Positions 24,466-36,300 of a stretch of 64,000 bases of DNA are shown piece by piece. The DNA comes from Aspidiotus rigidus (taxonomy: Eukaryota; Arthropoda; Insecta; Hemiptera; Diaspididae): NCBI GenBank assembly GCA_035079385.1, contig JAVHKY010000029.1, forward strand, positions 6,696,001 to 6,760,000, given 5' to 3'. A program made the position numbers and the translations under genes. The notes under the pieces are model-generated. The model worked only from the letters and a program-made list of their open reading frames with translations, was not told the origin of the DNA and ran no database searches. Positions within the stretch are counted from its first letter, which is position 1; each line of letters begins with the position of its first letter.

Positions 24466-25048
24466 TATAATCAAGAAAAAAGAGCAACTCAAACTCCGCT
24501 TTCGCACTATGTTCTGGATGCTCAGAGCTAAGAGTCGGCTATCACTCCGGAACAAAAGGCTACTTTATATCATGATTCTTCGCCCCATTTGGACGTATGG
24601 AATACCAATATGGGGCTCGGCAGCAAGTAGCAATATAGAGATCTTACAGCGATTCCAGAACAATGCACTCCGTAAAATCACAGGAGCTCCGTGGTATGTT
24701 ACAAACCAACAGTTGCACGAAGACCTGGCTCTGGAAACTGTGCAGCAAATCGCATCAAAAGCCACAACAAGGTACATCAAACGACTCCACGACCACTCAA
24801 ACATAGAGGCACTTCAGCTACTGGAACAACCGTCAACCCAACGACTAAAGCGTAAGCCTATAGCGGGCATTGAATAGTTACTTATTGTACTCAATGCAAA
24901 TTCATCTCCTAATATCAAGTTGTAGTAAAATAGTGGTTGCACTATTAGCTAAGTAAAGTTAATTATCCCATATCTGTCCTACCTATATGTAAATGCCATT
25001 AGGCAGTTCATGTATGATCTATTATATTAAAAAAAAAAAAAAAAAAAA
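24466..25048 (+). mobile_element. 5'-truncated Jockey-type LINE with 15-bp target duplication
   Basis: ATACTCGTCATGTAT occurs at 24451-24465 and again at 25049-25063, flanking the insertion exactly. The plus-strand translation from about 24480 to 24876 is the C-terminal part of a Jockey-clade reverse transcriptase (RPIWTYGIPIWGSAASSNIE, then LQRFQNNALRKITGAPWYV and RLKRKP near the end). A short 3' UTR and a poly-A tail of about 20 bases follow at 25029-25049. The intact reading frame and perfect target duplication point to a recent insertion. Catalytic residues lie in the missing 5' part. Confidence 0.9.
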
Positions 25049-25063
25049 ATACTCGTCATGTAT

Positions 25064-27642
25064 GTTTACACGTTTTTAACCCTTATAACAGAATGTACTC
25101 GTGTTAGAGACAGCTCGAGTTTTATTACAAGAATAAAATTTACATAAAACAACTAGTCGAGTCGTAAACTTGTACTTTATGGAGGATTTCTAGCACGCGA
25201 ATAAGTTTTGGTTGAGAGAAAACTTGTTGAGTCAGATTCATTAGTCGAGGAAATTAGTCTTCTCTTCTCCTCAAGCTTCATCATAAACGCATAATTTCTT
25301 GAAATTTTTTGTATGAGTCGTAAGAAATAATCGATAAAACCCAACCGTATTTTTGTACGAAAAAAAGAATTATAAAAATACCAAGGGTTACCTTGGTGTT
25401 TTTTTGGCCAAAAAAACTTTTTGTCTTGGATCATCTTGAAAGTGGGTCAGTCGGAATGGAAATTTCACGAGGAATTCATATCCCGCCTCAGATTCGAGGT
25501 ACCATCAATTTTTAGTGGAGAAATTCGATAAGAATGGTTTTTAGGCTTTTTTCAAATGCAATTTTCGCCATGAAAAAAGCGTCTGGGCGACTTCTCTTGT
25601 AGAAATTCGTGTTCTACGTTGAAAAAGTATTCCGAAATGATGGCTATCTCGATTTGAAAAATTTCATCAAAATTTGAAAAAAAAAAATAAAAATGTCTAG
25701 AAAAGTATAACTGAAATGTTGTAATAGAAACATTTTATTGAGTTTTATTTTATCAACCTATGACTTTGTATGACTAAAATATTATCCTATGTAGGTAGCT
25801 TTTCAATTTCCGTTTCCACTTTTTCACCGAAACTTTGTTTCATCAGGGAGCTTATTAGAGAAGAATGTATGCCATCCAGCGTCCTTCTGGAAATTTGTTG
25901 TTCTGCGGCAAGTGAGGGCCTCGGGGACTTGACAAAAGTTTGAAATTCTAGAGAAGAAGACTCGAGCAGCATTCACGAGCGAGGGGGAGGGAAGAGATTT
26001 GGAAAAATTCCGACTTTGGCTCTCATACGTACTGTGACGATACGATTCGTCACGATGGAACGAAAAACTCGATTGCAAATTACAATTCGATGAGCGACAA
26101 TCCTTTCAAGTTCGACAATTTTAATGCAAATATTGCATAAAAATGACGAACAAGTTGAAGTACATTCTCGGATGGTACGATTTTTAAGCAGAAAAGAATA
26201 AGTTGAACTTGTTGAATCGGTTAGACGAAATCGAGGTAAATTTTTGGATTTCTCTTCTTTCTGCACAGGACTACAGGTATCTCTAATTTTTTAATTGTAA
26301 AATTATATGGAAACTCACTCATTGACGAATGGGAAATGTAGGAGAATATCATAGGAGAAATGATCGTTGTCGCGAAGTTGAATTAATCTTGAACGATAAT
26401 AAGTGTGAATTACCGTTAAGTCTGTAAACACTAATTATTAGGTCATCAGTGGCGATTACTTTCCTTTATATTATGCACTACATTCGAAGATAACGACAAT
26501 TTCTCATTTTTAAAAGTTGTGTCGCTGTATTGAAATTTGAATCAAATTGGCGTCACACGTATTCTTGAAAATGTACGAAAGTTGTATCAAAATTTTATCT
26601 ACAATTTGAGCCCAGACTAAACTTTCTACGAATTCTCTAGGCTGTTATGGACCAAAATTTGCCAAATTTACTAAGGTTTTCAAAGTAAAAGCTCAAGAAT
26701 TCCCTTGATGAGTCGGCGATCGAAGTTTCCTATACATTTCGCTGAAAGAAGCCCCCTTCCCCCTCCCTGGGAAACACTCTCGGAGCCTATAAAATAAATT
26801 CCTTAAGTTAAAAAATCTTTCTGTTCCATAGCCCAGAAAACTCGGACCTGAAAACTCTTGAATCCGGAGCAATGAGTCCAAGGAGTGGTAGACAATGTCT
26901 AAGCGCTGAAAAACTTTCAACAGGATCCCTCTTTGATCACTTTTGTTGACGGTTTTTTCTCGGAAAAACGTTCATGGACGCGGACCGCATGGTCTTAACC
27001 TAATTAGGGACGTCAAAAAGTTTTAGGTTACAAGCTATACATATAGAGAAGAGGGTCTCGGAAAATTCTCGTCTGAAAAAATAGTGTAGAGTAGCTCATG
27101 ACTTCAAGGAATTTCAATCACGAGCTATATGCAGAAAGAATACTCGGAAAAATCCAAATTTATGAGTAGAGAGAATAGCAAATTTTCAACTCACGAGTTA
27201 CACTTTCAGGAAAAGAACTAGAAAAAAGCTCACGCAGTAGCGTAAGCATCACCGACTTTTCAATAATTTGCTATAAAATCCTTTACACATGCTCCCCATA
27301 CCTAAACTTCATTGTTTCTCAGTTATAAGCTGATTGTGATAATAATGATTTAAGGTAATCCACTTTCTCTTCTACTGTTCAATTCATTTCTAATCTTTTT
27401 AATGGGTTCTATTAAAATTAAAATATAAAACGTAGGTGATTTAGAAGAATCTCAAAGTATTAACCTGACTGTCCATTTCCAAAAATAGGTACAGTAAGAT
27501 ATTATAAAGTCGATAATGACAAAAATCAAAACATAGATCAGGAAAATTGAAATGGGCAATGAAACTTCCACTTTGTCTTTACCTGAATTTCAACATTACT
27601 CCCCAGTGTTCAGGCTACGAGCCTATTGCGATAATGTAGAAG

Positions 27643-27679
<37 letters not shown>

Positions 27680-29785
27680 CTATGTATACCTGCATAACGC
27701 AGTAATTATAAAATACACGGCTAATATTCAATCGATCGCTTACGTGCAACGTTTGTTTAACGTATCCAATAAACGTCGAATTTTTTCAATCATATATGAC
27801 TGGTAATGAGAAGTTTTTGCAGCCAATAGGTGTATGATGCTTTAATCACGTGGCAAACGAACTCAAATAAATTGAATAAGCGAGATTTAGCTCTTACGGC
27901 TCTATACGTGGACCACTTATATTTTGAGATTCACTCAAGAACCACTAGTCCAACCGATACAAAAATTACAGAGCAATAAGATTGAATACACTATGACCTA
28001 ATGTAGTGATATGAAGATAATAAGATTGATATTTTTTTGAGTAACAACACTAAGAAATTCGAGGAAAATTGAGAGTTACTCAACTACTCGAGAAATCTAA
28101 GAAAAAAATTCACATTCCCAACTTCAGATAATCCACTACAACTTGGCCAAATTTCAAGAGAATCCAACCAGTAGTTTTTGAGGAGTTGCGTGGACAAAAA
28201 AAATCTTATATATATATATATAAGGAAACCTGAAATTTTCTTATTAGGGTAGAAGTGATCTAGGACCTCCAAAACGTCGAGAAAGTTTATTGCCCCCTCC
28301 CCCTGAATACTTTGCGTCGGGTGTAATACCTCACTTTTTACAAGTAAAAAGTCGGTAAAATATCGACCCTTAAGCAGAATGGTGAGTTAGTTTAAGATCA
28401 GAGAAAGAGTTGGTCACCTACAGTATTTGAGACATCAAAAAATTTCGAGTCACGGGCTATACAGAGACAACAAATCCGGCTTCAAAATACGAGAACTGGC
28501 TGGCCTATTGGCAAACCACAGGAAAATTGAGCTTGAAAAGATTGTTTGAGTCTCATACAAAAAGAGGACGAAAAAAAATGTTGTCTCATAAGCGGAGGGT
28601 TTAGTTAGCTGATGTAAATTACGAGCTATTACAGGTTGAAAAATAAGTTCCTAGTAGGAGCAGCTATCCCAATTCTTCTGACTCTGAAATACGAACTTTT
28701 TATAAACTTAGAACTGTCATCAATAAACGCGAAGTTCTCACTCAGGTCATCATTCCTCAACTGGAGGTCGAGGAGTCGAACTGGAGGAGCCGCGCAGAGG
28801 TTGTGAGAATTTCGAGTTTGATTATAATTGTTTGTCTACATATACTGTACGAGTCGCAGAAAAACCACAGACCGTCGGAGGGGTCGGCTGTCTCCAAAGT
28901 TTGAGAAGCACCACCGGACATCCTCAACGAAGCCTGTTTTTCCGTTGAGTTGTGAATTGTTTTACTGTACCGTTGTTGGATTCGTGTCCTTCTTCACTTT
29001 TCTTATCTTCAAAATGGTATAATAATCAAAGTCCACGTTGAGAGTATTTTTTTCGATCCCAGCGGAACTTTCTGTCTGTTTATTCAAAGGCAAAGGATTG
29101 ATAATATTTTGAAATCGATTACAAATCAGTTTTATGGTTTCAAACGAAAATAATAATGATTCGTATGTACATCCGGTCGAGCCACCATGTTATCACTCTA
29201 TCGCCCCAGTTATGAACTTCGGTCCGTCACAACAAATCGATCATTTTAATCTTGCGGGAAATGTTTCCTATTGTCGCGTGAATGAAAACCACCCAAACAA
29301 GGAGAAAAATAATTTTTGTACAACGGAAATGACAAGAGCTATTTAGATAGCATCGATATCTAGTAATGCAGTTCCACTATTTGCGAGCTGAAGATAGTTA
29401 AATTTGGTTTATGTCGTGCTCAGTACGTTCGTGAAATATTAAAAAAAAATTTATGGCATGGACCAATAATCGTAAAAAATAAGTGACCTTATAGTCTGCA
29501 TGGAAATCTACCGGTTAATACAATCATAGAAAATTATATAATTAGGCCTAATTGTGTATATCAAGCAGCGAGATAAAATTTGGAGTTCAAATTTCAGCCA
29601 AAATTGAGTCAAAATTTCCGAGATGATCTTTTGAATTGTGCTCATTTTCATCCGGATTTGGAAAGTGCTTGGGTCTAGGACACGGACTCGCGGATTTCCA
29701 TTAGTGGGATGAAGGTGGGGTGTCGGTAAAGAGAATAATTTTTTCTACTTTATCAAAATCTTTTTTGATCATACCTAATCATTTT
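25064..29785. other. Noncoding, repeat-derived sequence
   Basis: No host gene recognised. It holds degenerate dispersed repeats with ggacttggaaaa and gagctata words (about 26950-27240 and 28070-28640) and a run of about 36 A at 27642-27677. An ATATAT run lies near 28207-28225. Open frames at 28828-29022 and 29134-29346 (plus) lack any recognised domain. Confidence 0.4.
26575..26690. repeat. Partial copy of the ACCGGG-ended MITE
   Basis: Words such as TTGTATCAAAATTTTATCTA, ATTTGAGCCC and GTTATGGACCAAAATTTGCC match, in order, the left arm of the foldback element at 58809-59340. Both termini are absent. Confidence 0.45.
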
Positions 29786-31193
29786 GGTGTCCGGTAAATT
29801 GTACGCAGGTAAATTGTACGCATGGAAAATTCTACGCAATGTAAATTATACGCACTGAAAATTATACGTACAGAAAATCATACGCACTGAAAATTATACG
29901 TACAGAAAATTATACGCACTGAAAATTATACGTGGGCAGGTAAAATTGTACGCATGCCGAACAAAACCACGGGAACGTACACAAGAATGTTGACGCAAAT
30001 TAAAAATCGTTTGGGAGCAAATACTGAACCTCAGACAGTGCTCATGGATTTCGAGAGAGCAGTGATCAACGTTTTTACCGCTCACTTTCCAACGACGCGC
30101 ATTCAGGGATGCTTCTTCCACCTATGCCAATGTCGAATGCGGCGCATCAATGAAGCAGGACTGAAAGTGCGTTACGAAAATGACAGCGCTTTTGCGCATC
30201 GCCTCCGTCATCTGGCGGCTCTTGCCTTTGTCCCGGTGGACAACGTTGTGGAGGCATTTGAAGCGCTGTGCGAGGCTACCGTGATCCCGGAAGAGGCGCA
30301 ATCCGTGATTGACTATTTTGAGGATACTTGGATCGGTCGTCCCCATCGTAGAGGAAGGCGTCCTCCAGAGTTCGCGCATGATATGTGGAACTGCTATGTA
30401 GCCGTGGCGCATTCCATGCCAAAAACTAATAATGCTGTAGAAGGGTGGCACACAGGATTCGAGGCTACGCTGGACGCCACTCATCCCAATATTTTTCGAT
30501 TGGTGGAGGCTCTCCACCGGGAGCAAGTACTTGCTGATGTCAAGTACGAGCAAGTTGTTGCCGGGGAACCTCCGCCAAAAAGAAAGAAAGTGTACCGCGA
30601 CTCTGCCGCCAGGCTCCAGGTCCTTGTCACCCGTTACGGGACTAACATTAATGACGAGGAGGAGGATGAAAACGTCGATGAGGAAGGTAGGAGGAATGTC
30701 GTCCTCCTCGAATACATGCGCGACATCGCACATAACATATCCTATTAATTTGACCATTTTTTATATTTCTGATTTGATTTTTATTGTTTGCCGTGACTAT
30801 TATCGTTTGTATGAATTTTTTTGAACCTCTTTTTCTATATTTTTTGTTTTGACTTTCGATGAATTTTTTTGAACCTCTTCTTCTATATTTTTTGTTTTGA
30901 CTTTCGATGAATTTTTTTGAACCTCTTTTTCTATATTTTTACGTTTTGACTTTCCAAAATTCTTTATTTCAATTTCTAAGTACCTTTTTTTAATTCCAAT
31001 TTTTCGACATTTAATTTTCATTTTGCGTACAATTTCATCTTACTATTTTGCGTACAATTTCACCTTACTGCGTATAATTTTCAGTGCGTATAATTTTCTC
31101 TGAGTACAATTTTCATTGCGTAAAATTTTCATTGCGTACAATTTACGGCGTACAATTTACCTGCGTACAATTTACTTGCGTACAATTTACACC
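29786..31193 (+). mobile_element. Mutator-like element (MULE) with subterminal tandem repeats
   Basis: Both ends consist of arrays of a short unit. The left has GTAAATTGTACGCA-type copies and the right has the inverse, TGCGTACAATTTAC. The extreme ends read GGTGT and ACACC. Between the arrays lies an open transposase fragment. No clean 9-bp target duplication is visible. The 3' part before the array also has three tandem copies of a unit containing GAATTTTTTTGAACCTCTT (about 30811-30950). Confidence 0.8.
29954..30748 (+). CDS. MULE transposase, N-terminally truncated (264 aa)
   Basis: The translation is the C-terminal two-thirds of a Mutator-type DDE transposase. It begins at the PNKTTGTYTRM segment, which in full proteins follows the first catalytic Asp. 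D32 (VLMDFERA) is the probable second catalytic Asp. A GCFFH motif lies at 52-56, and E163 in TNNAVEGWH is the probable third acidic residue. The C-terminus is acidic and ends DIAHNISY. The zinc finger and the first Asp are missing. The start codon lies within a terminal repeat unit (GTACGCATG), so an internal deletion fused the repeat array to the core. It is unlikely to be active alone. Confidence 0.85.
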   Translation: MPNKTTGTYTRMLTQIKNRLGANTEPQTVLMDFERAVINVFTAHFPTTRIQGCFFHLCQCRMRRINEAGLKVRYENDSAFAHRLRHLAALAFVPVDNVVEAFEALCEATVIPEEAQSVIDYFEDTWIGRPHRRGRRPPEFAHDMWNCYVAVAHSMPKTNNAVEGWHTGFEATLDATHPNIFRLVEALHREQVLADVKYEQVVAGEPPPKRKKVYRDSAARLQVLVTRYGTNINDEEEDENVDEEGRRNVVLLEYMRDIAHNISY

Positions 31194-31581
31194 TAACCAT
31201 CATTTTTTGGCGGCCGTTCCTTTTTGAACGACAACTTCAAATATTAGCAACCATAAAAAGACATTAAAAATGACGACTTTCATTCATTCGACTCTGCCAG
31301 AACATTTTTTTTTTTATTTGAAGGTTTGGCGAGGGAACGTAAAATTAAGCTGTAAGCCTCAAGTTCGATTCAATAAGTATGAGCCGTATATGCTTTACAG
31401 CATGAGACCGAGCTACGGTTTCATAAGTCATGAATTCAAAGTTTATCAAATCCAAACTGAGATTGTCCGTTCTTATAGCCTATCACCTCTAGATAAAAGA
31501 ATTTCCAATATGCCGTCTGTCTTTTTGTACTGCTCCATGGAAAATTCATGAAAATTCTGGAGATATGCGGCTAGAGATATC

Positions 31582-32780
31582 TAGTGTATGCAAATTAGAG
31601 CAATATTGAAAAAAAAAAACATTCTGCTGAAGCTAACGTTTCCTTGCTGAAAATGGTTCATGATGTGGTTCTGAACAACATACTAAAAATCCAGAGTTTT
31701 CTCCCTATAGCTTATTTTTTTATGGGGGTTCGAACCCCCCAAAATTAGTTTTCCGCCTATATCGCGTGAAATTGAAATCTTATCAAAAAATGTTTCAAAC
31801 AAAAGTTGTTCCTCGTTAAATTTCCTACCAAATAACGTATTCAACAATCAGCCTACGCCAATCAGTGCCTTTGAAAAGGGCGTTCAAAAGAGTCCCAAAA
31901 TCTGTTTTACCATATATCTCACAAAATTGGAATTTTATTAAAAAATGTTTCAAACAAAAGTTTTTCCTCGTTAAATTTATTATAAAATAAGCTATTCATC
32001 CTTCAGGACGTCCTGTTTTGATAGGGGTTTCAACCCCCCAAGATTTAGCTCATTTGATAGAAAATTCAACGAGGAAAAACTTTTATTTGAAACATTTTTT
32101 CATAAAATTTCAATTTTGGGAGATATATGGAAAAACTGATTTTGGTCTTCTTTTGAACGGCCTTTTAAGGCTCTGACGGGGCACTAATTGACATAGACTG
32201 AACTTTGAATACGTTATTTGCTAGGAAATTTAACGAGGAGCAACTTCTGTTTAAAACATTCTTAATAAAATTTCTATTAGACAAGATAGGTATGAGAAAA
32301 GACTAAATCTTGGGGGGTTGAAACCCCTACTAAAACCGAACGTCCTGAAGGATGAATAGCTTGATTTATAGCAAATTTAAGGAGAAACAACTTTTGTTTA
32401 AAACATTATTCAATAAAATTCCAATTTTGTGAAATACATAAATAGGTATGGAAAAACTGATTCTGGGACTTTTTTGAACGTTCTTTGCAAAGGCACCGAT
32501 TGGCATAGGCCGATTGTTGAATGCGTCTTTTGGTATGAAATTTAACGAGGAACAACTTTTGTTCGAAACATTTCTTATTAAAATTTCAATTCCACGCGAT
32601 ATAGGCGAAAAACTAGTTTTTGAGGGCTTCGAACCCCCATAAAAAAAGAAGCTCCAGGGGGAAAACGCCGGATTTTTAATATATGTTGTTCAGGACCAAA
32701 TCCTGAACCATTTTCAGCAAAGAAACGTTTGCTCCAGAAAAACGTTTTTTTTTTTTTTTTTTCCTTATTTGTCTACACTA
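31582..32780. mobile_element. Large foldback element, about 0.6 kb arms
   Basis: The sequence reads back on itself around about 32175. TAGTGTATGCAAAT at the left matches ATTTGTCTACACTA at the right. Inward, GGGGGTTCGAACCCCC, CATCCTTCAGGACGTCCT and AATCAGCCTACGCCAATC all have inverted partners. A module of the type AACGAGGAACAACTTTTGTT occurs several times in each arm. No transposase is encoded. Poly-T and poly-A runs lie just inside the ends. It is probably a non-autonomous foldback DNA transposon. Confidence 0.75.
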
Positions 32781-33327
32781 ATCATTACTAGGAAGATTTC
32801 AAACTTACGTTTCAATAAATTGAACGATTCTATAAATTTAAAATTTTTATGGAATTTAAATACGAGAAACATAAAACATCCATAAATAAAAAGGGGGGGA
32901 AACAATAAATAACGCGATCGAGTACAAAGAAAGAAATGATTTCGTGATAATACACGCTACAAACGAAGTTCGATATAAATGTAATAATATACTAAAGTCT
33001 ACGCGATAAAAAATATGTCAAAAAAATTCTTTCGAAAAATCAGCGATTCAAGAAATGAAGGGGAAAAATGATATAAAAATATATAGCTCGATGATAACCG
33101 AAGTATACATAAATTGAAAAAACAAAAAATTGTTGGAAATTACAATAATTGTAATCGTGTGAAAAACAGTAAGAAAAAAAAATACGAGCTTCTACGAGTA
33201 GAATTCCTTCGTTGTCGAGTGAATGACAAGAATTCGTCACGTATGAAGATGCTAATTACAAGACATGAGAAGACGTACTAGGTATTATTAGGTTAAAAAA
33301 TCGAAACATTGTCATAGGAATTATTTT

Positions 33328-33333
33328 TTTATT
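33328..33333 (-). promoter_or_regulatory. Polyadenylation signal AATAAA for the vanin-like gene
   Basis: AATAAA on the minus strand about 40 bases after the TAG stop of the vanin-like gene. Confidence 0.4.
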
Positions 33334-33372
33334 TTGTGTGTTTGATTTTAAATAATTATTAAGAGCGTATCA

Positions 33373-36300
33373 CTAACTATGCGTTTTATGATCAGGCGAC
33401 GGATCTGAAGGTAATTTGTAAACGGCAAACGTTATGAGGTCAGTAACCGGCTTAATTAAATTCATTTCGATCGAATAAAATTCTTTGTCTTCCTCTTTCA
33501 TGATGGAACTACGAAAAGTGAAGTCAGCCACGTCTAACGGATACATGGACGCATTTAGCGTGGAAGGAACTGGAATAGAGGAAACGTTGTACGACTTGGC
33601 CGAAATTTTGATCGACTGCACTTCGACGGTAGAATTTTTCAAATTGAAATCGGGCACGATGCACGAACCAGAGGGTTTCTCTTGGCTGCACAATATCAAA
33701 CCGCAAGCCTCTATATGGTTGCGACTAGCTTTGCTGAAATTTCGATCTCCGGAGTAAGCGATCATCTTATAATTTTTGTAGTCGTTGTTGTGAGCTTTGT
33801 TCCTCCATTTGACCTCAATGTCGCACGAAAAACTGTTATTTTCGTACGAAAGGCGATTCGTAATCACGTCACTGTCGGCGTTCTCTTCACTATCCGGTGA
33901 AAGTTTGCTTGGGTCGAGAGGTTGTACCTCGAACGAGGGTAAACTGAGATCTTGCAGGAATTTCATATCGTTGAATATCGCGACGGTTTTGTCGTTCGAC
34001 AAAATGAGTGAATTACGTTTTACGTTTTTCTTCTCGAAAATTTCTTCCTCTAGTTCAAGAAGGTATTGCAGAGCTGACGAGTCGACGTTCTTCTTTGGTA
34101 CTGTCGCGATTAACAATTTCGTACCCATTTGTTGGGGCATAATGACGACCAGAGGGCCTTGAGTACCGGCGTAAATACCGCTACCGCCGCCGGTCATCTG
34201 AGGGCAGTTGTAACCGGCTGCTAATAAGTTGACATCCATAGAGTACGCCCAGGCGGCTTGCGTTGATACGGCTATGGGGCAAAGAAAACTAGATAAATAA
34301 CGAGGAGTTCGCACTAAATCTATAATGGAAAGTATCGAGGTAATTTACCTGTCAACAATGGCATTTCGGAGAACCAGGCTGCGGAATAGACTATGTCGGT
34401 TACGTGCTTCTCCTTCACTAACCGCACACTTGGAACGTGGAAAAGGATATCGAAACAGATGAACATACCGAATGTGACGCCGAAGTCAGTCGTGAAAGTA
34501 CAAAGATCAGGCTCTTTGGGCGAATTTAGAGCCTTCTCTATGAATAGATTATATTTACGATATCTGTAACACACGAATAAAAGAAAACTAAGTTAAAAGA
34601 TGCTCGTAGTAATATCACGCGTAGACTTACAAATAAATTATACATCTTCCCTCCCCTCCGAAACTTTATAACTTCTCTCCCCTTTCATTAGTACAAAACA
34701 ATTTTTGTTTCTCTCTCTTTGGAGTTGGAGATATATTCTACCCAATGAGTCTTTTCTTTGGTGAATGGGCACGTGATCAGGTGAGCTACAACTCTTGAGT
34801 AGACTTCCAGGGCACCTGAACTCGATTAGGATCAGAATATTGTCCTTTTAAGTACGTGGTTCTCATTATGTCGATTAGGATCACCTCCGAATTCAGAAAT
34901 AATGTGGATGAAAATAGGGGAAAAAAGGTCGTATGGTTCTATTCTTTGACATGAATATGTCTTAAAGCAAGGGGTCATTCTGAAATTTACGTCACGTGTG
35001 CGAGGAATTTGACAAAAATTTCATCCTTCGCCACTTTGAGACCTGTATCCTTAGCTCTCGTTATACTGAGTGCTTTACTGCTTCAGACTCCATTATGCTA
35101 GGCTCAACGTTGAGCAGAGCAGAAACTTTTTTCCCTTTGATTAATATATTAAATTTTTCAGAACAAAAAAAATTTTTTAAAATTTCTTTACTTTTAGAAT
35201 ACTGAGCACTACTGCCATAGCTTCCGATTATTTAATGTTTTCCCCGGAGGAGAAAATCCCTAGTAATTCTTTACAACAAACCCCTCCCCTCTTCAAACGA
35301 CCTTTCCCCCTTTTCCTGGAACCACTCCTGATCAATGACCACACCACGTAAATCATGAATTCATAATCGATGGTCTGGTCTGACTTCATTCTCCTGCTCC
35401 AAATATTTTTGGCAAAAAATGGTGTCCGAATTGCTGAACGCGAATTTACATTGCTAGATTTATGTTTTCATTTGAGGCACCACATTCCAAAAAGACTTTA
35501 GTCCCATTTTTTGCGCTCCTTTCCCCTTGCCAGCATGAGCATGGCAGGTTTTTCCATTCTAGTATCATGGTATTATTTTTGGTTCATCTCATGATTACTA
35601 TTTCAAACAAAAAAAAAACAAAAAAAAAATTAATCATAAAAGAAATGTTATAAAATTATTTTTTTTTAAATTAAGTTACTCAAAATGTTTAAAATGGACT
35701 AAAGCCTTTTTGGAAAATGGTACCTCATTTTAGATCGGAGAATGTAAGATTCTGTCTTAAAAATGGTACTCTGGCCTTTGGTCTGGTCACAGATTAGTAG
35801 TAATGGAGCTTTGGATAACCCCGTAAGGCCAATTTGTCTCCATTTTCTTCGTATAATCAAGAATACGAGCCCAGTACCGTGTCTAAATACAGTTAGCTTA
35901 TCACTTCACTCGCGAGAATCTTAATTGAGACTAGACCCGACTGAACCCCCTTCAATGATCTAATAAAATCTAGACCAATCTAGCCCGAACCAAATCAGAG
36001 GAGTGGGATTAAGTTAGAACAAAACTAGAACGAGGCACGATTCCAATGGCTTCTTCTGTTTGGATTGAAACAGAACCACTTGAAACACGGCTCCAACATT
36101 TTACCCAAGTTTATCTCCTTTGTTTTCGAGCCAAAAATTTCTTTTACTCCTCTGTTTTTGTGACATGAAATTTTTTCACATTCCTCAAATAGTTCGGCTA
36201 ACGAACCTCTCTTTTTTTGGGTCGAGATTTTTCAAGTCCTCTTTCCTTACACACGTGATTTTGTACATCATTTAATAATAATTATTTTTTATAAAATTAA

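Noticed and set aside
29134..29346. 70-codon plus-strand frame with ATG
   Set aside because: Protein-like composition but no domain, promoter, splice site or homology recognised; too short to call.
30122..30757. 211-codon minus-strand open frame
   Set aside because: Antisense of the MULE transposase; the plus strand has the conserved family motifs.
31722..31742. GGTTCGAACC box resembling a tRNA T-arm/B box
   Set aside because: Part of a palindrome in the foldback element; no A box, anticodon arm or acceptor stem.
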